Source of the DNA: Arenimonas sp. SCN 70-307
Lineage (GTDB): Bacteria > Pseudomonadota > Gammaproteobacteria > Xanthomonadales > Xanthomonadaceae
DNA length: 64,000 nucleotides
Assembly: GCF_001724815.1 (NCBI RefSeq)
Contig: NZ_MEDO01000019.1
Coordinates: 36,870-100,869, forward strand
Reading direction: 5' to 3'
Position 1 is the first letter of the stretch; each line of letters begins with the position of its first letter. The notes under the pieces are model-generated. The model was not told the origin of the DNA. It was given only the letters and a program-made list of their open reading frames with translations, and made no database searches. This document shows positions 49,148 to 58,991 of the stretch, piece by piece. The translations under genes and the position numbers were made by a program.

Positions 49148-49798
49148 ATGGACCAGATTGACGAATACGAACAGGGCGAACGCGTTCGCGCCTGGCTCAA
49201 GAACAACGGCTCTTCCCTGATCACCGGCGTCGCCCTCGGCCTGGCGGCCCTCGGCGGCTGGAACTGGTGGCAGGTGCAGGGCGAAGTGCGCAAGGTCGAG
49301 GCCGCGGCCGAGTTCCTGGCCTTCACGCGCGCCAGCGAGGCCGGCGAAACCGCCAAGGCCGCCGCCCACGCCCAGGTGCTGCGCCAGGACTACCCCAAGA
49401 CCATCTACAGCGCGCTGGTCGCGCTGGCCGATGCCCGCCGCCTGGTCGACGAGGGCAAGGGCGAAGAGGCCCTGGCCGCGCTCGACGGCGTCGCCCGCGA
49501 GGGACTGGACCCGGCGACGGTCGAAGTGCTGGACCTGCGCGCCGCGCGCGTGCTGGCCACGCTGGGCCGCCACGAGGACGTGCTCAAGCGCCTCGAGGGC
49601 AAGGCCTTCGCCGGCAATGCCGGCACGGCCGCCGAGTTGCGCGGCGACGCCCACCTGGCCCTGGGCCAGCGTGAGCAGGCCCGCGAGGCCTATGAAGCGG
49701 CGCTGGCCGCGCTCGACCTGGCCGCGGCCACCCGCGGCATGGTCGAAATGAAGTTCACCGAGGCCGGCGGCAGCCTGCCCGACAACCCGGAGGCCTGA
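49148..49798 (+). CDS. yfgM: YfgM, ancillary SecYEG/periplasmic-chaperone TPR protein
   Basis: 216 residues. QIDEYEQGERVRAWLKNNGSSLITGVALGLAALGGWNWWQ gives one N-terminal TM followed by periplasmic TPR helices. YfgM associates with the translocon and PpiD. It is directly upstream of bamB, as in Enterobacteria. ispG and hisS, which often lie between rodZ and yfgM, are absent here. Confidence 0.88.
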   Translation: MDQIDEYEQGERVRAWLKNNGSSLITGVALGLAALGGWNWWQVQGEVRKVEAAAEFLAFTRASEAGETAKAAAHAQVLRQDYPKTIYSALVALADARRLVDEGKGEEALAALDGVAREGLDPATVEVLDLRAARVLATLGRHEDVLKRLEGKAFAGNAGTAAELRGDAHLALGQREQAREAYEAALAALDLAAATRGMVEMKFTEAGGSLPDNPEA

Positions 49799-49802
49799 AC
49801 GC

Positions 49803-51026
49803 ATGCTGCGTCGTACCCTGATCATCGCGGCGGTGTTCGCCTTCGCCACCGGCTGCTCCACCATCAAGGGCGTGTTCGCCGACAAGGCCACCAAGGCCCT
49901 GGCGCCCGCCGAGCTGGTGGACATCGCCAGCCCGCTGGCCGTGCGCAAGGCCTGGACCCGCAAGCTCGGTGACGAGAAGGCCAGCCTGGGCCTGCGCCAG
50001 CGCCCGGCCATCGAGGGCGAGCGCGTGTTCGTTTCCGACGACGCCGGCCGCGTGCTGGCGCTCGACCTCAATTCCGGCGCGACGCTCTGGGACTCCGAGG
50101 TCGTGCGCGCCGGCAAGGAAGGCGGCGGCCTGCTGTTCTGGCGCCGCAAGACGATCGACGGCGGCGTCACCGGCGGCCCCGGCGTGGGCAATGGCCTGGT
50201 GGTGGCCGGTGGCCGCAACGGCGAAGTCGTCGCCCTGGACGCCGAGACCGGCGCCGAGCGCTGGCGCGCCAAGGTCACCTCCGAAGTGATCGCCGCCCCG
50301 CTGGTGGCGGGCGACCGCGTGGTGGTGCGCAGCAACGACGGCCGCACCTTCGGCCTCGACGCCGCCGACGGCACCCGCAAGTGGGTCTTCGACCGCGGCC
50401 TGCCGACCCTGAGCGTGCGCGGCAACGGCGCGCCGGTGACCGACGGCAACCTGGTCTACCTGGGCTACGACGACGGCAACGTGGTGGCGCTGCGCGCCGC
50501 CGACGGCCTGGTGGCCTGGACCCAGCTCGTGGCCGAGTCCGAGGGCCGCAACGACCTGGCCCGCATGTCCGACGTCGATGGCGAGATCGCCCTCGGCTAC
50601 AGCGAGCTCTACGCCAGCAGCTTCGCCGGCCAGACGCTCGCGATCTCCACCCAGAACGGCCGCCCGCTGTGGAGCCGCGACACCGGCGGCTACACCGGCC
50701 TGGCCCTGCTGGGCGACCGCGTGGTGCTGGCCGATCCGGCCGGCACGCTCTGGGCGCTCGACCGCAGCAATGGCTCGGCCGTCTGGAAGCAGGAGGCGCT
50801 GGCGCGTCGCTGGCTGACCACGCCGGCCGTGCAGGGCGACTACCTGGTGGTCGGCGACGTCGAGGGCTACCTGCACTGGGTGCGCGCCGAAGACGGCACG
50901 CTGGCGGGGCGCGAGCGCCTGGGCCGCGCGCCGATCCTGGCCACGCCGCAGGTTTCCCCGCTGGGCATGCTGCTGGCGGTCGACTCCGAAGGCCGCCTGG
51001 CCGCCTATCCGTCGCCGGCGCAGTAA
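49803..51026 (+). CDS. bamB: BamB, outer-membrane protein assembly lipoprotein
   Basis: 407 residues. Signal peptide with lipobox ATGC (Cys19), then an eight-bladed PQQ-like beta propeller (repeats such as GRVLALDLNSGATLWDSE, GEVVALDAETGAERWRAK, GNVVALRAADGLVAWTQ, GTLWALDRSNGSAVWKQ). It is a scaffold of the BAM complex next to BamA. Starts 5 bp after yfgM. Confidence 0.94.
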   Translation: MLRRTLIIAAVFAFATGCSTIKGVFADKATKALAPAELVDIASPLAVRKAWTRKLGDEKASLGLRQRPAIEGERVFVSDDAGRVLALDLNSGATLWDSEVVRAGKEGGGLLFWRRKTIDGGVTGGPGVGNGLVVAGGRNGEVVALDAETGAERWRAKVTSEVIAAPLVAGDRVVVRSNDGRTFGLDAADGTRKWVFDRGLPTLSVRGNGAPVTDGNLVYLGYDDGNVVALRAADGLVAWTQLVAESEGRNDLARMSDVDGEIALGYSELYASSFAGQTLAISTQNGRPLWSRDTGGYTGLALLGDRVVLADPAGTLWALDRSNGSAVWKQEALARRWLTTPAVQGDYLVVGDVEGYLHWVRAEDGTLAGRERLGRAPILATPQVSPLGMLLAVDSEGRLAAYPSPAQ

Positions 51027-51059
51027 GCCGGCGACGCAGCGAGCAACGAGGAACACCAC

Positions 51060-52460
51060 GTGCTGCCATTGGTCGCCCTCGTTGGCCGTCCCAACGTCGG
51101 AAAATCGACGTTGTTCAACGCGCTCACGCGCAGCCGCGACGCGCTCGTCCACGACGAGCCGGGCGTCACGCGCGATCGCCACTACGGCATCTGCCGCCTG
51201 GTCGAGGGCCGGCCCTTCGGCCTGTGCGACACCGGCGGCCTGTCGGGCGAGGAGGAAGGCCTGGCCGGCGCCACCGCGCGCCAGTCGCTGGCCGCCATCG
51301 ACGAAGCCGACCTGGTGCTGTTCGTGGTGGACGGCAGGGAAGGGCCCTCGGGCCTGGACCAATCCATCCTGGCGATGCTGCGCAAGCGCGGCCGCCGCTT
51401 CTTCCTGGTGGTTAACAAGACCGACGGCATCGACCTGGGCGCAGCCCTGGCCGAGTTCGCCCGTTTCGGCGTCGAGAAGGTCATCCCGGTGGCGGCGGCG
51501 CACCAGCGCGGCGTGCCCGAGCTGCTCGAGGCCGTGCTGCCCGAGCTGCCCGAGGACGGCGACGCCGAGGTGCTGGCCGACGACCCCGAGCGCATCCGCA
51601 TCGCCTTCCTGGGCCGCCCGAACGTGGGCAAGTCCACCCTGGTCAACCGCCTGCTGGGCGAGGAGCGCATGATCGCCTCCGACGTGCCCGGCACCACCCG
51701 CGACTCGATCGCGGTGGACCTCGAGCGCGACGGCCGGCCCTACCGCCTGATCGACACCGCCGGCCTGCGCCGCCGCTCGAAGGTGGAGGAGGCGGTGGAG
51801 AAGTTTTCCGTCTTCAAGACCCTGCAGGCCATCGAGAACTGCCAGGTGGCCGTGGTGATGCTCGACGCCGGCGAAGGCGTGACCGAGCAGGACGCCACGG
51901 TGCTGGGCCACGTGCTCGAGGCCGGCAAGGCGCTGGTGATCGCCGTCAACAAGTGGGACGGCCAGACCAGCTACCAGCGCGAGCAGACCATGGCGATGAT
52001 CGCCCGCAAGCTCTCGTTCTGCGAGTGGGCCGAACGCATCACCATCTCGGCCAAGCACGGCACCGGCATGCGTGAGCTGTTCCGCGCCATCCACCGTGCC
52101 CACGCCTCGGCCACCAAGGAATTCAGCACCTCGGAAGTGACCAAGGCGCTGGAAATCGCCTACCAGAGCTTCCCGCCGCCGGCCGTGCGCGGGCACGTCT
52201 CGAAGCTGCGCTACTGCCACCCGGGTGGCGCCAACCCGCCCACGTTCATCGTGCACGGCACCCGCCTGCGCGTGTTGACCGACAGCTACCGGCGCTACCT
52301 CGAGAACTTCTTCCGCAAGCGCTTCAAGCTGGTGGGCACGCCGATCAAGTTCGTCTTCAAGGAAGGCGAGAATCCCTACGAGGGCAAGAAGAACGTGCTC
52401 ACGGAACGACAGGTGCAGCGCAAGCGCCGCCTGCTCAGGCACGTCAAAAGCAAGAAGTGA
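51060..52460 (+). CDS. der: GTPase Der
   Basis: 466 residues with two GTPase domains, each complete: [23 protein letters not shown], then [24 protein letters not shown], and a C-terminal KH-like domain ([27 protein letters not shown]). It is required for 50S assembly. Start is GTG with GAGGAA 7-8 bp upstream. The last bases overlap the mobA start (GTGA). Confidence 0.95.
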   Translation: MLPLVALVGRPNVGKSTLFNALTRSRDALVHDEPGVTRDRHYGICRLVEGRPFGLCDTGGLSGEEEGLAGATARQSLAAIDEADLVLFVVDGREGPSGLDQSILAMLRKRGRRFFLVVNKTDGIDLGAALAEFARFGVEKVIPVAAAHQRGVPELLEAVLPELPEDGDAEVLADDPERIRIAFLGRPNVGKSTLVNRLLGEERMIASDVPGTTRDSIAVDLERDGRPYRLIDTAGLRRRSKVEEAVEKFSVFKTLQAIENCQVAVVMLDAGEGVTEQDATVLGHVLEAGKALVIAVNKWDGQTSYQREQTMAMIARKLSFCEWAERITISAKHGTGMRELFRAIHRAHASATKEFSTSEVTKALEIAYQSFPPPAVRGHVSKLRYCHPGGANPPTFIVHGTRLRVLTDSYRRYLENFFRKRFKLVGTPIKFVFKEGENPYEGKKNVLTERQVQRKRRLLRHVKSKK

Positions 52461-53029
52461 TCCCGGCGTCGGCGACCAGCCTGGGCGTGCTCGCCGGTGG
52501 TCGCGGTGAACGCGTCGGCGGCCAGGACAAGGCCTGGTTGCGTCGCGATGGCATTCCCCTGGTTGACGGCCTGCTCGCGCAGCTGGGCGATCCTTCGTTC
52601 GCTGCGCGACTGGCCAGCGTTCGAGGCGACGACCCGCGTTGGACGGAGCGCGGCTTTCGCTGCGTCACCGACCTACGTGCGGGCCAGCCCGGCCCGCTTG
52701 CTGGCCTGGAGGCGCTGGCGGCGGCCTGCACCACGCCCTGGCTGCTGGTGCTTCCGGTGGACGCGTTGTCGCTGCCGGTAGGCCTGTTCGGGCGACTCGC
52801 GGCCATCGCCGCGCCGCGTGGCGCCTGGCTGCGCGATGCCGGTGGCCTGCAGCCGCTGGTGGGCCTGTGGCCGGCGCCGGCGCTGCTCGCCGCCGCGCGC
52901 GAGGCGCTCGATGGCGGCGAGCTGGCGGTTCATCGCGCGCTCGCGCCGCTGCAGGCAAGCTGCCTGGACCTTTCGCCGCACCAGCTGGGCAATGCCAATT
53001 CGCCCGGCGCCTACGACCCCGAGCCATGA
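52457..53029 (+). CDS. mobA: Molybdenum cofactor guanylyltransferase
   Basis: 190 residues, GTG start overlapping the der stop. The nucleotidyltransferase loop [19 protein letters not shown] is clear, followed by [13 protein letters not shown]. It attaches GMP to molybdopterin to make the bis-MGD cofactor. It is directly followed by moeA (ATGA overlap), so this is a cofactor-biosynthesis unit. Confidence 0.88.
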   Translation: MIPASATSLGVLAGGRGERVGGQDKAWLRRDGIPLVDGLLAQLGDPSFAARLASVRGDDPRWTERGFRCVTDLRAGQPGPLAGLEALAAACTTPWLLVLPVDALSLPVGLFGRLAAIAAPRGAWLRDAGGLQPLVGLWPAPALLAAAREALDGGELAVHRALAPLQASCLDLSPHQLGNANSPGAYDPEP

Positions 53030-54246
53030 CCGATCCGTTCCCCACGCGCATCGCCTTCGACGAAGCCGCCGCCATCCTGGCCCGCGTGGCCGCGGCGCGC
53101 CGCCTGCCCGCCGAGGCCGTGCCGCTGCAGCGAGCCCTGGGTCGCGTGCTGGCCGAAGACATCGTGGCGTCGACGCCGCTGCCGAACTTCGACAATGCCG
53201 CCATGGACGGCTTCGCCGTGCGCGGTGCGATGCCCGCGAACGGTTGGCGCCTCGTCGGCGAGCAGTTCGCCGGCCCCGACCTGGCGCTCGCGCTGGGCGA
53301 GGGCGAGGCTTGCCGCATCACGACCGGCGCGCCGCTGCCGGCCGGCGCCGATGCCGTGCTGATCAAGGAAAACGCGCGCCTCGCGGGTGACCGCGTGCTG
53401 GCCGAAACGGCGCCCGGCGCCGGCGCCAACATCCGCCGCGCCGGCGAAGACGTTGCCGCGGGCCAACGCGTGCTCGAAGCGGGGCAGGTGCTCACACCCG
53501 CGCGGATTTCCCTGGCCGCGGCGCTTGGCCTGCCGACCCTGCCGGCCGCGCGGCGCCCGACGGTGGCGGTGTTCACCACCGGCGATGAATTGCAGCCGCC
53601 CGGCAATGAGTTGGCCCCGGGGCAGATTTTCGATTCCAACCGTTCGCTGCTGCAGTCGCTGCTCGTGGCCGAGGGCCTGGAGCCCGTGGCTTGGCCGATC
53701 CTGCCCGACGACCCGGCGCGCATCGCCTCGGCGCTCGAGGACGCGGCGTTTTCCTTCGACGTGGTGATCACCTGCGGCGGCGTGTCCGCCGGCGAGAAGG
53801 ACCACCTGCCGGCGCTGCTGCGCGAACGCGGCCAGGTGCACTTCTGGAAGGTGCGCATGAAGCCCGGCATGCCGCTGCTGTTCGGCTCGCTGGGCCAGGC
53901 CCTGGTGCTGGGCCTGCCCGGCAACCCGGTGTCAGTGCTGGCCACCTTCCTCACGCTGGGTCGCGGACTGCTCGACGGTCTGCAGGGCCGCGCCGAGCCG
54001 CGCCGTCGCTGGCGTGCGCGCCTCGCGGCGCCCGTGAGCAAGCGCCACGAGCGCCTGGAGTTCCTGCGCGGCCGGCTGGAGGTGGGGGAGGGCGGCCAGC
54101 TCGAGGTCACGCCCGACCTGGCCACCGGCTCGCACCGCCTGGCTGCCGCCGCGCGCAACGACGTGCTGGTGGTGCTGCCCGAAGGCCCCGGCGACTGGCC
54201 TGCGGGCGCCGTGCTCGACTGCCTGCCGTGTGCGCCGGGCGGCTAG
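53026..54246 (+). CDS. moeA: Molybdopterin molybdenumtransferase
   Basis: 406 residues. FDEAAAILARV N-terminal domain, LPNFDNAAMDGFAVR, RITTGAPLPAGADAV, the central VFTTGDEL...ITCGGVSAGEKD core, MKPGMPLLFGSLG and GLPGNPVSVL. It inserts molybdate into adenylated molybdopterin. Overlaps mobA by four bases; the longer frame upstream is a shadow. Confidence 0.95.
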   Translation: MTDPFPTRIAFDEAAAILARVAAARRLPAEAVPLQRALGRVLAEDIVASTPLPNFDNAAMDGFAVRGAMPANGWRLVGEQFAGPDLALALGEGEACRITTGAPLPAGADAVLIKENARLAGDRVLAETAPGAGANIRRAGEDVAAGQRVLEAGQVLTPARISLAAALGLPTLPAARRPTVAVFTTGDELQPPGNELAPGQIFDSNRSLLQSLLVAEGLEPVAWPILPDDPARIASALEDAAFSFDVVITCGGVSAGEKDHLPALLRERGQVHFWKVRMKPGMPLLFGSLGQALVLGLPGNPVSVLATFLTLGRGLLDGLQGRAEPRRRWRARLAAPVSKRHERLEFLRGRLEVGEGGQLEVTPDLATGSHRLAAAARNDVLVVLPEGPGDWPAGAVLDCLPCAPGG

Positions 54247-54255
54247 ACTTCGCGC

Positions 54256-55347
54256 ATGGCCGACATCGAACAGATCACGCCCGCCGAGGCGCGCCGCCGC
54301 CAGGCCCAGGGCAGCCGCCTGCTGGACGTACGCGAGCCCGGCGAACACGCCCTGGGCCTGCCCGAAGGCGCGCTGCCGCTGCCGCGCGCCGCGCTCGAGG
54401 CCAACCCGTCGCGCGTCACGCCCGACAAGCAGGCCGAACTGCTGCTGATCTGCGCCAGCGGCCGACGCTCGCAGCTGGCCTCGGAGTCGCTTCGCGCGCA
54501 AGGCTACGCGCGTGTTCGCAACGTGCTCGGTGGCTACGAAGCCTGGTGCGCCGCCGGCCTGCCCACGGTGAAGGGCGCCGACGAGGACGCCGATTTCCTT
54601 GAACGCTACTCGCGCCACCTGCGCCTGCCGCAGGTGGGCCTGGAGGGCCAGCGCCAGCTCGCCGCCTTGAAGGTGCTGGTGGTGGGCGCGGGTGGCCTGG
54701 GTTCGCCCGCGGCGTACTACCTCGCTGCCGCCGGTATCGGCACCCTGGTGCTGGCCGACGACGACGTGGTCGACCGCAGCAACCTGCAGCGCCAGATCCT
54801 GCACACCGAGGCGCGCATCGGCGTGCCCAAGGTCGCCTCCGCGGCGGAGGCGCTGTCCGCGCTCAACCCGCGCGTGCGCATGGAGACCCACCGCCTTCGC
54901 GTCACCGCCGAAAGCGTCGACGCGCTGCTGGCCGGCGTGGACGTGGTGGTGGATGGCGCCGACAACTTCCCGGTGCGCTACGTGCTCAACGCCGCCTGCC
55001 TGCGCCACGGCAAACCGCTGGTGTACGGCGCGGTGCATCGCTTCGAAGGGCAGGTGAGCGTGTTCGATGCCGGGCGCCGGCGCGGCGAGGCGCCGTGCTA
55101 TCGCTGCCTGTTCCCGGAACCGCCCGCGGCCGAGGACGCGCCCAACTGCGCCGAGGCGGGTGTGCTGGGCGTGCTGCCGGGCGTCGTGGGCCTGCTGCAG
55201 GCCACCGAGACGATCAAACTGCTGCTGGGGCTGGGCGAGCCGCTGTCGGGGCGGCTGCTGCACTTCGATGCGCTGGCGATGCGCTTCCGGGAAACGCGCC
55301 TGCGTCCGGACCCGGCGTGCCCGGGCTGCGGGCCGGCGGCGGGCTGA
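54256..55347 (+). CDS. Rhodanese-ThiF/MoeB fusion adenylyltransferase
   Basis: 363 residues. A rhodanese domain comes first (LLDVREPGEHALG, active Cys66 in LLICASGRRSQ), then a ThiF/MoeB E1-like domain (VVVGAGGLGSPAAYYLAAAGIGTLVLADDDVVDRSN). This reverses the order in eukaryotic MOCS3 and in many bacterial fusions. It has CYRC and CPGC zinc pairs and the adenylation-site Cys of NCAEAGVLGV. It probably activates the MoaD-type sulfur carrier for molybdopterin and may also supply sulfur. It starts 9 bp after moeA. Confidence 0.9.
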   Translation: MADIEQITPAEARRRQAQGSRLLDVREPGEHALGLPEGALPLPRAALEANPSRVTPDKQAELLLICASGRRSQLASESLRAQGYARVRNVLGGYEAWCAAGLPTVKGADEDADFLERYSRHLRLPQVGLEGQRQLAALKVLVVGAGGLGSPAAYYLAAAGIGTLVLADDDVVDRSNLQRQILHTEARIGVPKVASAAEALSALNPRVRMETHRLRVTAESVDALLAGVDVVVDGADNFPVRYVLNAACLRHGKPLVYGAVHRFEGQVSVFDAGRRRGEAPCYRCLFPEPPAAEDAPNCAEAGVLGVLPGVVGLLQATETIKLLLGLGEPLSGRLLHFDALAMRFRETRLRPDPACPGCGPAAG

Positions 55348-55350
55348 GGC

Positions 55351-55914
55351 TCAGCGCAACATCAGCACCGCGATCAACGCGGCGCCGGCGAACAGGCCGG
55401 TGGCGGCCACCAGCCGCACCAGGTCGCTGCGCCGGTTGTCGCCCAGGGCTTCGCGGGCTTCGTCGAACTCGGGCAGGTTGCCCGAATCCGGGCGGCCAAG
55501 CAGCAACGTGACCATGTCCTCTACCAGCCCGGCGCTGAAGCTGTAGGGCTCGAAGCCGGTGCGGCCGTAGCGCGCGAGCAGCTCGCGCACTTCCGGCGCA
55601 TCGGGCACGTGTTTCATCGACCAGGCCTGGAAGCTGGGTGCGTCGATCTCGCGGCGGTCGAGCACCTTGAGGTCGCGGTGGCGTGGGTCGGAGTGCAGTT
55701 TCTGGTACAGCGTCTCCACCACTTCGGCCGGGCCTTCGAGGCACTGGAAGAAGCAGCCGTCGGCGTAGTACAGGCCGCCGACCACGCGCCGGCGGGCGTT
55801 GTTTCGGCGCGACTGGATCAGGATGCGGGCGACTTCCGGGTGGATGCCCGCGCCGTGGCGGACGGGCGGGAAGGCGGCGCGGCTGGCGTAGACGAGGCGG
55901 AGATGGCGGGGCAT
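55351..55914 (-). CDS. BLUF-domain photoreceptor with a C-terminal membrane anchor
   Basis: 187 residues. A BLUF flavin domain occupies about 1-105: Tyr9 (LRLVYAS), Asn39, Gln57 (GCFFQCLEGP), Trp98 and Met100 (FQAWSM). The spacing Asn39-Gln57 (18) and Gln57-Trp98 (41) equals that of AppA (45/63/104), while Tyr9-Asn39 is 6 longer. The C-terminus ends with a single TM (about 165-187, VAATGLFAGAALIAVLML). Blue-light sensing through FAD is expected; the output is unknown. Convergent with the rhodanese-ThiF gene, 3 bp apart. Confidence 0.85.
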   Translation of the reverse strand: MPRHLRLVYASRAAFPPVRHGAGIHPEVARILIQSRRNNARRRVVGGLYYADGCFFQCLEGPAEVVETLYQKLHSDPRHRDLKVLDRREIDAPSFQAWSMKHVPDAPEVRELLARYGRTGFEPYSFSAGLVEDMVTLLLGRPDSGNLPEFDEAREALGDNRRSDLVRLVAATGLFAGAALIAVLMLR

Positions 55915-56003
55915 GGCGGCTGGCTTGCGTCAGGCTTGGCCACCAGTTTGTCGGCGCGGCCGGATAGAGGCCGTGAAGGCTGGCTTGATCCGGCCTTGAC
56001 GCC

Positions 56004-57014
56004 TCAGCGCCCGCACCAGCCGCGTTCAATCGAGCGCACCGCGCCGGAGGCCTGCATCTGCTCCACGCCGCGCAGCTGCAATGGCTGCCACTGGCTGGCG
56101 ATCTCGCCGCCGTGGCTGGCCGCGCGGGCGAGCTGGTCGGGCGGAAGGCTTTTTTCCAGCGTGGCGATGCGCTCGCTGACCTCCATCGCCAGGCGCGTAC
56201 TGCCCGCGCCGCCCGCGTCGAGCGCAGCCTCGATGTGCCGGTAAAGCGCCAGGCCCTGCGCGGGATCCGGCGGCACCGACTGCTGGAGCAGCGTGCGGTG
56301 GCGATGCCCGGTGGGCGCATAGGCCGAGGCGAGCGCGACGGCCATGTCGAGGTCGCCGCGGCTCGCCGCGAGGCGGGCCAGGCCCGGCGCTTCGGCGCGG
56401 TAGGCCGCCAGCTCCGGCAGGGCGTCCATCAGCGTGGCCCACTTGAAGCCGTTGCCGCTGGCGTAGTGGCGCAGGGCCGCGGCATCTCCGCCCACGGCCG
56501 CGCTGCGCCACATGCGGACGACTTCCGCGGGCGAGGGCACGGGCACGTCCCCGCAGTGCTCCTGCAATGCACGCAGGGATCGTTCGCGCAGCGGCAGCTC
56601 GCGTTCGATGTTGGTCGCCGCCTCGCCGCGCATCGCTTCGGGCAGCATGTCGAGCGCGAGCCGGCGGTTGGACAGCCAGGCATCGAACTCGGCGCGCCGC
56701 GCCGGCAGCAACGAGCAGTGCGACCACTCGGCCGCCAGGCGGCAGGCCGCGGCGGCTTCGCCCGCCCGGGCGCGCTGTTCGAGCTCGGCCACGACCTCGG
56801 CCAGGGGCTGGCTGGGGGCGGGCAGGGGACGGGCGGGCCCGGCGGGGGCCTTGGCCCTGGCCGCCGGACTGGCCTCGGCGGCGGCGTCCTGGGCCGTGGC
56901 TTGCGCGGCCGCACTGGCCTCGGCGGCGGTGGGCGCCTGCTGGCGGCCGGCAAGATAGGCCAGCACGGCCAGGAGCAGGGTCGCCAGGGCGACGAGGATC
57001 GACTTGCGGTTCAT
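56004..57014 (-). CDS. Envelope-anchored hypothetical protein, TPR/Sel1-like
   Basis: 336 residues. N-terminal TM (about 3-22, SILVALATLLLAVLAYLAG), then an Ala-rich tether, then a helical domain with AAACRLAAEWSHCSLL, RGDLDMAVALASAYAPTG and DPAQGLALYRHIEAALDAGG, which read like Sel1/TPR helices with paired cysteines. Start at 57014 begins with the TM. No named family recognised. It may be a periplasmic scaffold. Confidence 0.6.
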   Translation of the reverse strand: MNRKSILVALATLLLAVLAYLAGRQQAPTAAEASAAAQATAQDAAAEASPAARAKAPAGPARPLPAPSQPLAEVVAELEQRARAGEAAAACRLAAEWSHCSLLPARRAEFDAWLSNRRLALDMLPEAMRGEAATNIERELPLRERSLRALQEHCGDVPVPSPAEVVRMWRSAAVGGDAAALRHYASGNGFKWATLMDALPELAAYRAEAPGLARLAASRGDLDMAVALASAYAPTGHRHRTLLQQSVPPDPAQGLALYRHIEAALDAGGAGSTRLAMEVSERIATLEKSLPPDQLARAASHGGEIASQWQPLQLRGVEQMQASGAVRSIERGWCGR

Positions 57015-57147
57015 GGGGTCCGGGGGGCGAGGAGTCCGGCCGAGCATGGTTGAAACCGACTTTCCTGCCAAGCTGGCCTGCGTGGGTCGGGATCAGCGTC
57101 TCAATCTTTGAGCCGCCCGCCTGCCACGATGCCCCCGACGCCACCGG

Positions 57148-57531
57148 ATGCCTGCCCCCATGGATGAACGCGAGGAATGGTTGACCCGGCTGCGCCGGCT
57201 TCGCCTGGGCTGGCCGCTGCGCTGCGCCCGCAGCTTCGCGCCCGAGGAGATGGCGCTCTTGCGCGAGGGCCTGTGGCCGGTCTCGCTGGATGATCGCTGG
57301 GTCGTCTGGCTCGAGGGCGAGGCGCTGCGGGTCTGGCGCGCCGGCACCGGCGAGTGCCTCTACGAGGCCGAGGTGGTCGAGGACGCCGCCGGCTTCGGCC
57401 AGTGCCGCGTGCTGCGCGTCTGCGACGACCCGGAGATCTACCAGCGCTGCGCCGAGGAGTCGGGCGAAATCGACCGCTTCGAGGGAGTGCTGGCGCTGCT
57501 GCTGGGGCGCCGGCGGCATGCGGTAGCGTAG
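57148..57531 (+). CDS. Hypothetical cytosolic protein
   Basis: 127 residues with no signal peptide or membrane segment, rich in Trp and Arg at the N-terminus, with beta-strand-like middle (DDRWVVWLEGEALRVWRAGTGECLYEAEVVEDAAG) and an acidic C-terminal helix. I do not recognise a family. It precedes the EEP phosphatase gene by 11 bp and may share its transcript. Confidence 0.55.
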   Translation: MPAPMDEREEWLTRLRRLRLGWPLRCARSFAPEEMALLREGLWPVSLDDRWVVWLEGEALRVWRAGTGECLYEAEVVEDAAGFGQCRVLRVCDDPEIYQRCAEESGEIDRFEGVLALLLGRRRHAVA

Positions 57532-57542
57532 GGGGAGGCACC

Positions 57543-58565
57543 GTGGACTACCGGGAGTATCCGCCCTTCGTAGTCGAGGACATCGTCCGGATTCGCCGGC
57601 GCATCCGGGACGCCGGCATCCCGGCCCGCCGGATCGATGCGAACCTGCTGGTGGGCACCTGGAACATCCAGAAGCTCAGCGGGCTCCACGAGGCCTGGAC
57701 CGAGAATCCAGGCAGCCCCAAGCGCAACCTGCGCAGCCTGGCCATCATCGCCGAGGTCATCAAGTGTTTCGACGTTATCGCCCTGCAGGAAGTGATGCGC
57801 GACACGTCCGCATTGCGGTTCCTGATGGAGCGCTTCCTGGGCCCGGAATGGGCCGTGCTGCTCACGGATGTCACGGCGGGCGACAAGGGCAACTCGGAAC
57901 GCCTGGCCTACCTCTACGACACGCGGCGGGTCACGCTTTCCGGGCTGTCGGGCGAAATCGTCCTGGCACCCCATGAAGGGACGGGCGAGGCCGTCGAGCA
58001 GTTCGACCGCACCCCGTTCATTGCCGGCTTCCGGGCCCGGAACGAGCATTTCACGCTCCTGACGGCGCATATCCGGTACGGCGACGCCCCCGCCGACCGC
58101 ATCGACGAACTTCGCCGCATTGCCCACCACACGGCGAAGGAAATACGGGACCGCACGCGCGCGGGCCAGAGCGCCGAAGAACCCAACCTGCTGGTCCTGG
58201 GCGATTTCAACATCGACAAGCGCCAGGGCAACCCCTTGTTCGATGCGTTCGTCGAGGAGGGCCTGTGGGTGCCCACGCCACTGCAGCATGTGCGGACGAC
58301 CACCGGCCAGGTCGCGAAGCACTACGACCAGATCGCCTGGTTCCAGGGAGACGATTTCCAGCTGCGTCCGTCGGGGCGCGCGGGCACGATCGATTTCGCC
58401 GGTGCGGTCTACCAGGAACTGACGTCCCGCCAGGTCTCACCACGCATCAGCGACCATCTGCCGCTATGGGTCGAATTCACCACCGACCGCAGCGACGTGG
58501 CGATGGCGGAGGTCCTGGGGGTGGATATCGACCATCCGGATCCGTTCGGTGGGGTGGCGGATTGA
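57543..58565 (+). CDS. Endonuclease/exonuclease/phosphatase-family protein
   Basis: 340 residues, GTG start behind GGGGGAGG. EEP-fold residues: GTWNIQKLS (Asn), VIALQEVM (Glu), LLTAHIRYGD (His), LVLGDFNID (Asp, Asn), PRISDHLPLWVEF (Asp, His). Metal-dependent phosphodiester or phosphomonoester cleavage is expected; whether the substrate is DNA, lipid or nucleotide cannot be told. It is the last gene before the composition shift at about 58.57 kb. Confidence 0.85.
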   Translation: MDYREYPPFVVEDIVRIRRRIRDAGIPARRIDANLLVGTWNIQKLSGLHEAWTENPGSPKRNLRSLAIIAEVIKCFDVIALQEVMRDTSALRFLMERFLGPEWAVLLTDVTAGDKGNSERLAYLYDTRRVTLSGLSGEIVLAPHEGTGEAVEQFDRTPFIAGFRARNEHFTLLTAHIRYGDAPADRIDELRRIAHHTAKEIRDRTRAGQSAEEPNLLVLGDFNIDKRQGNPLFDAFVEEGLWVPTPLQHVRTTTGQVAKHYDQIAWFQGDDFQLRPSGRAGTIDFAGAVYQELTSRQVSPRISDHLPLWVEFTTDRSDVAMAEVLGVDIDHPDPFGGVAD

Positions 58566-58991
58566 GAGGCGATGGGAGATGTAGCGGCGAGTATCGAATT
58601 GCGCATAATGTATATTATGTCAATTACGAGATGGGGCTATCGTCCTTCTCCCCACCCAGGATGATTGTCCCCGGCCGTATTAGCCTGACGGCGGCCCGCT
58701 TACCTTGTCATGTCCTGTAAGTCTGACGCGGAGATGTCGCACTTTGCCCTTACTTCAAGGACTTGCGGCTTCCGCTCGTGAATCGGGCCCCAGAACGAGC
58801 GGCTTTGAAAACTTGGTAACCGTGACGCGTCCGGTAACTGCGTCGCTGGGTTCAAGTGTCCTGACCGGACTAGGTAATCGGCTCAGGTCCAATCGCCTCC
58901 ATCCCCGCCGGCATCCCTGGCTTCGCTAACTTTGACGTTGGCAAATCTGTGATTCCCTCGAAGGACAGCTGCCAGTCCAGAGGAAATCCGT
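58566..58991. other. Non-coding junction, accessory island left edge
   Basis: 426 bp with no credible gene. GC drops from the flanking coding DNA. It holds a perfect palindrome (cataatgtatattatg, 58604-58619) and a hairpin with 8-bp arms (ccgctcgt 58772-58779, acgagcgg 58795-58802). It is the likely left boundary of the accessory segment that carries the two recombinase genes; an attachment site is possible but no direct repeat is proven in the window. Confidence 0.5.

Noticed and set aside
58604..58619. Palindrome as an attachment core
   Set aside because: No matching direct repeat at the other side of the island within the window, so att status cannot be claimed.
58773..58802. Hairpin as a tRNA fragment at the island edge
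   Set aside because: No cloverleaf or CCA-type end can be drawn around it.
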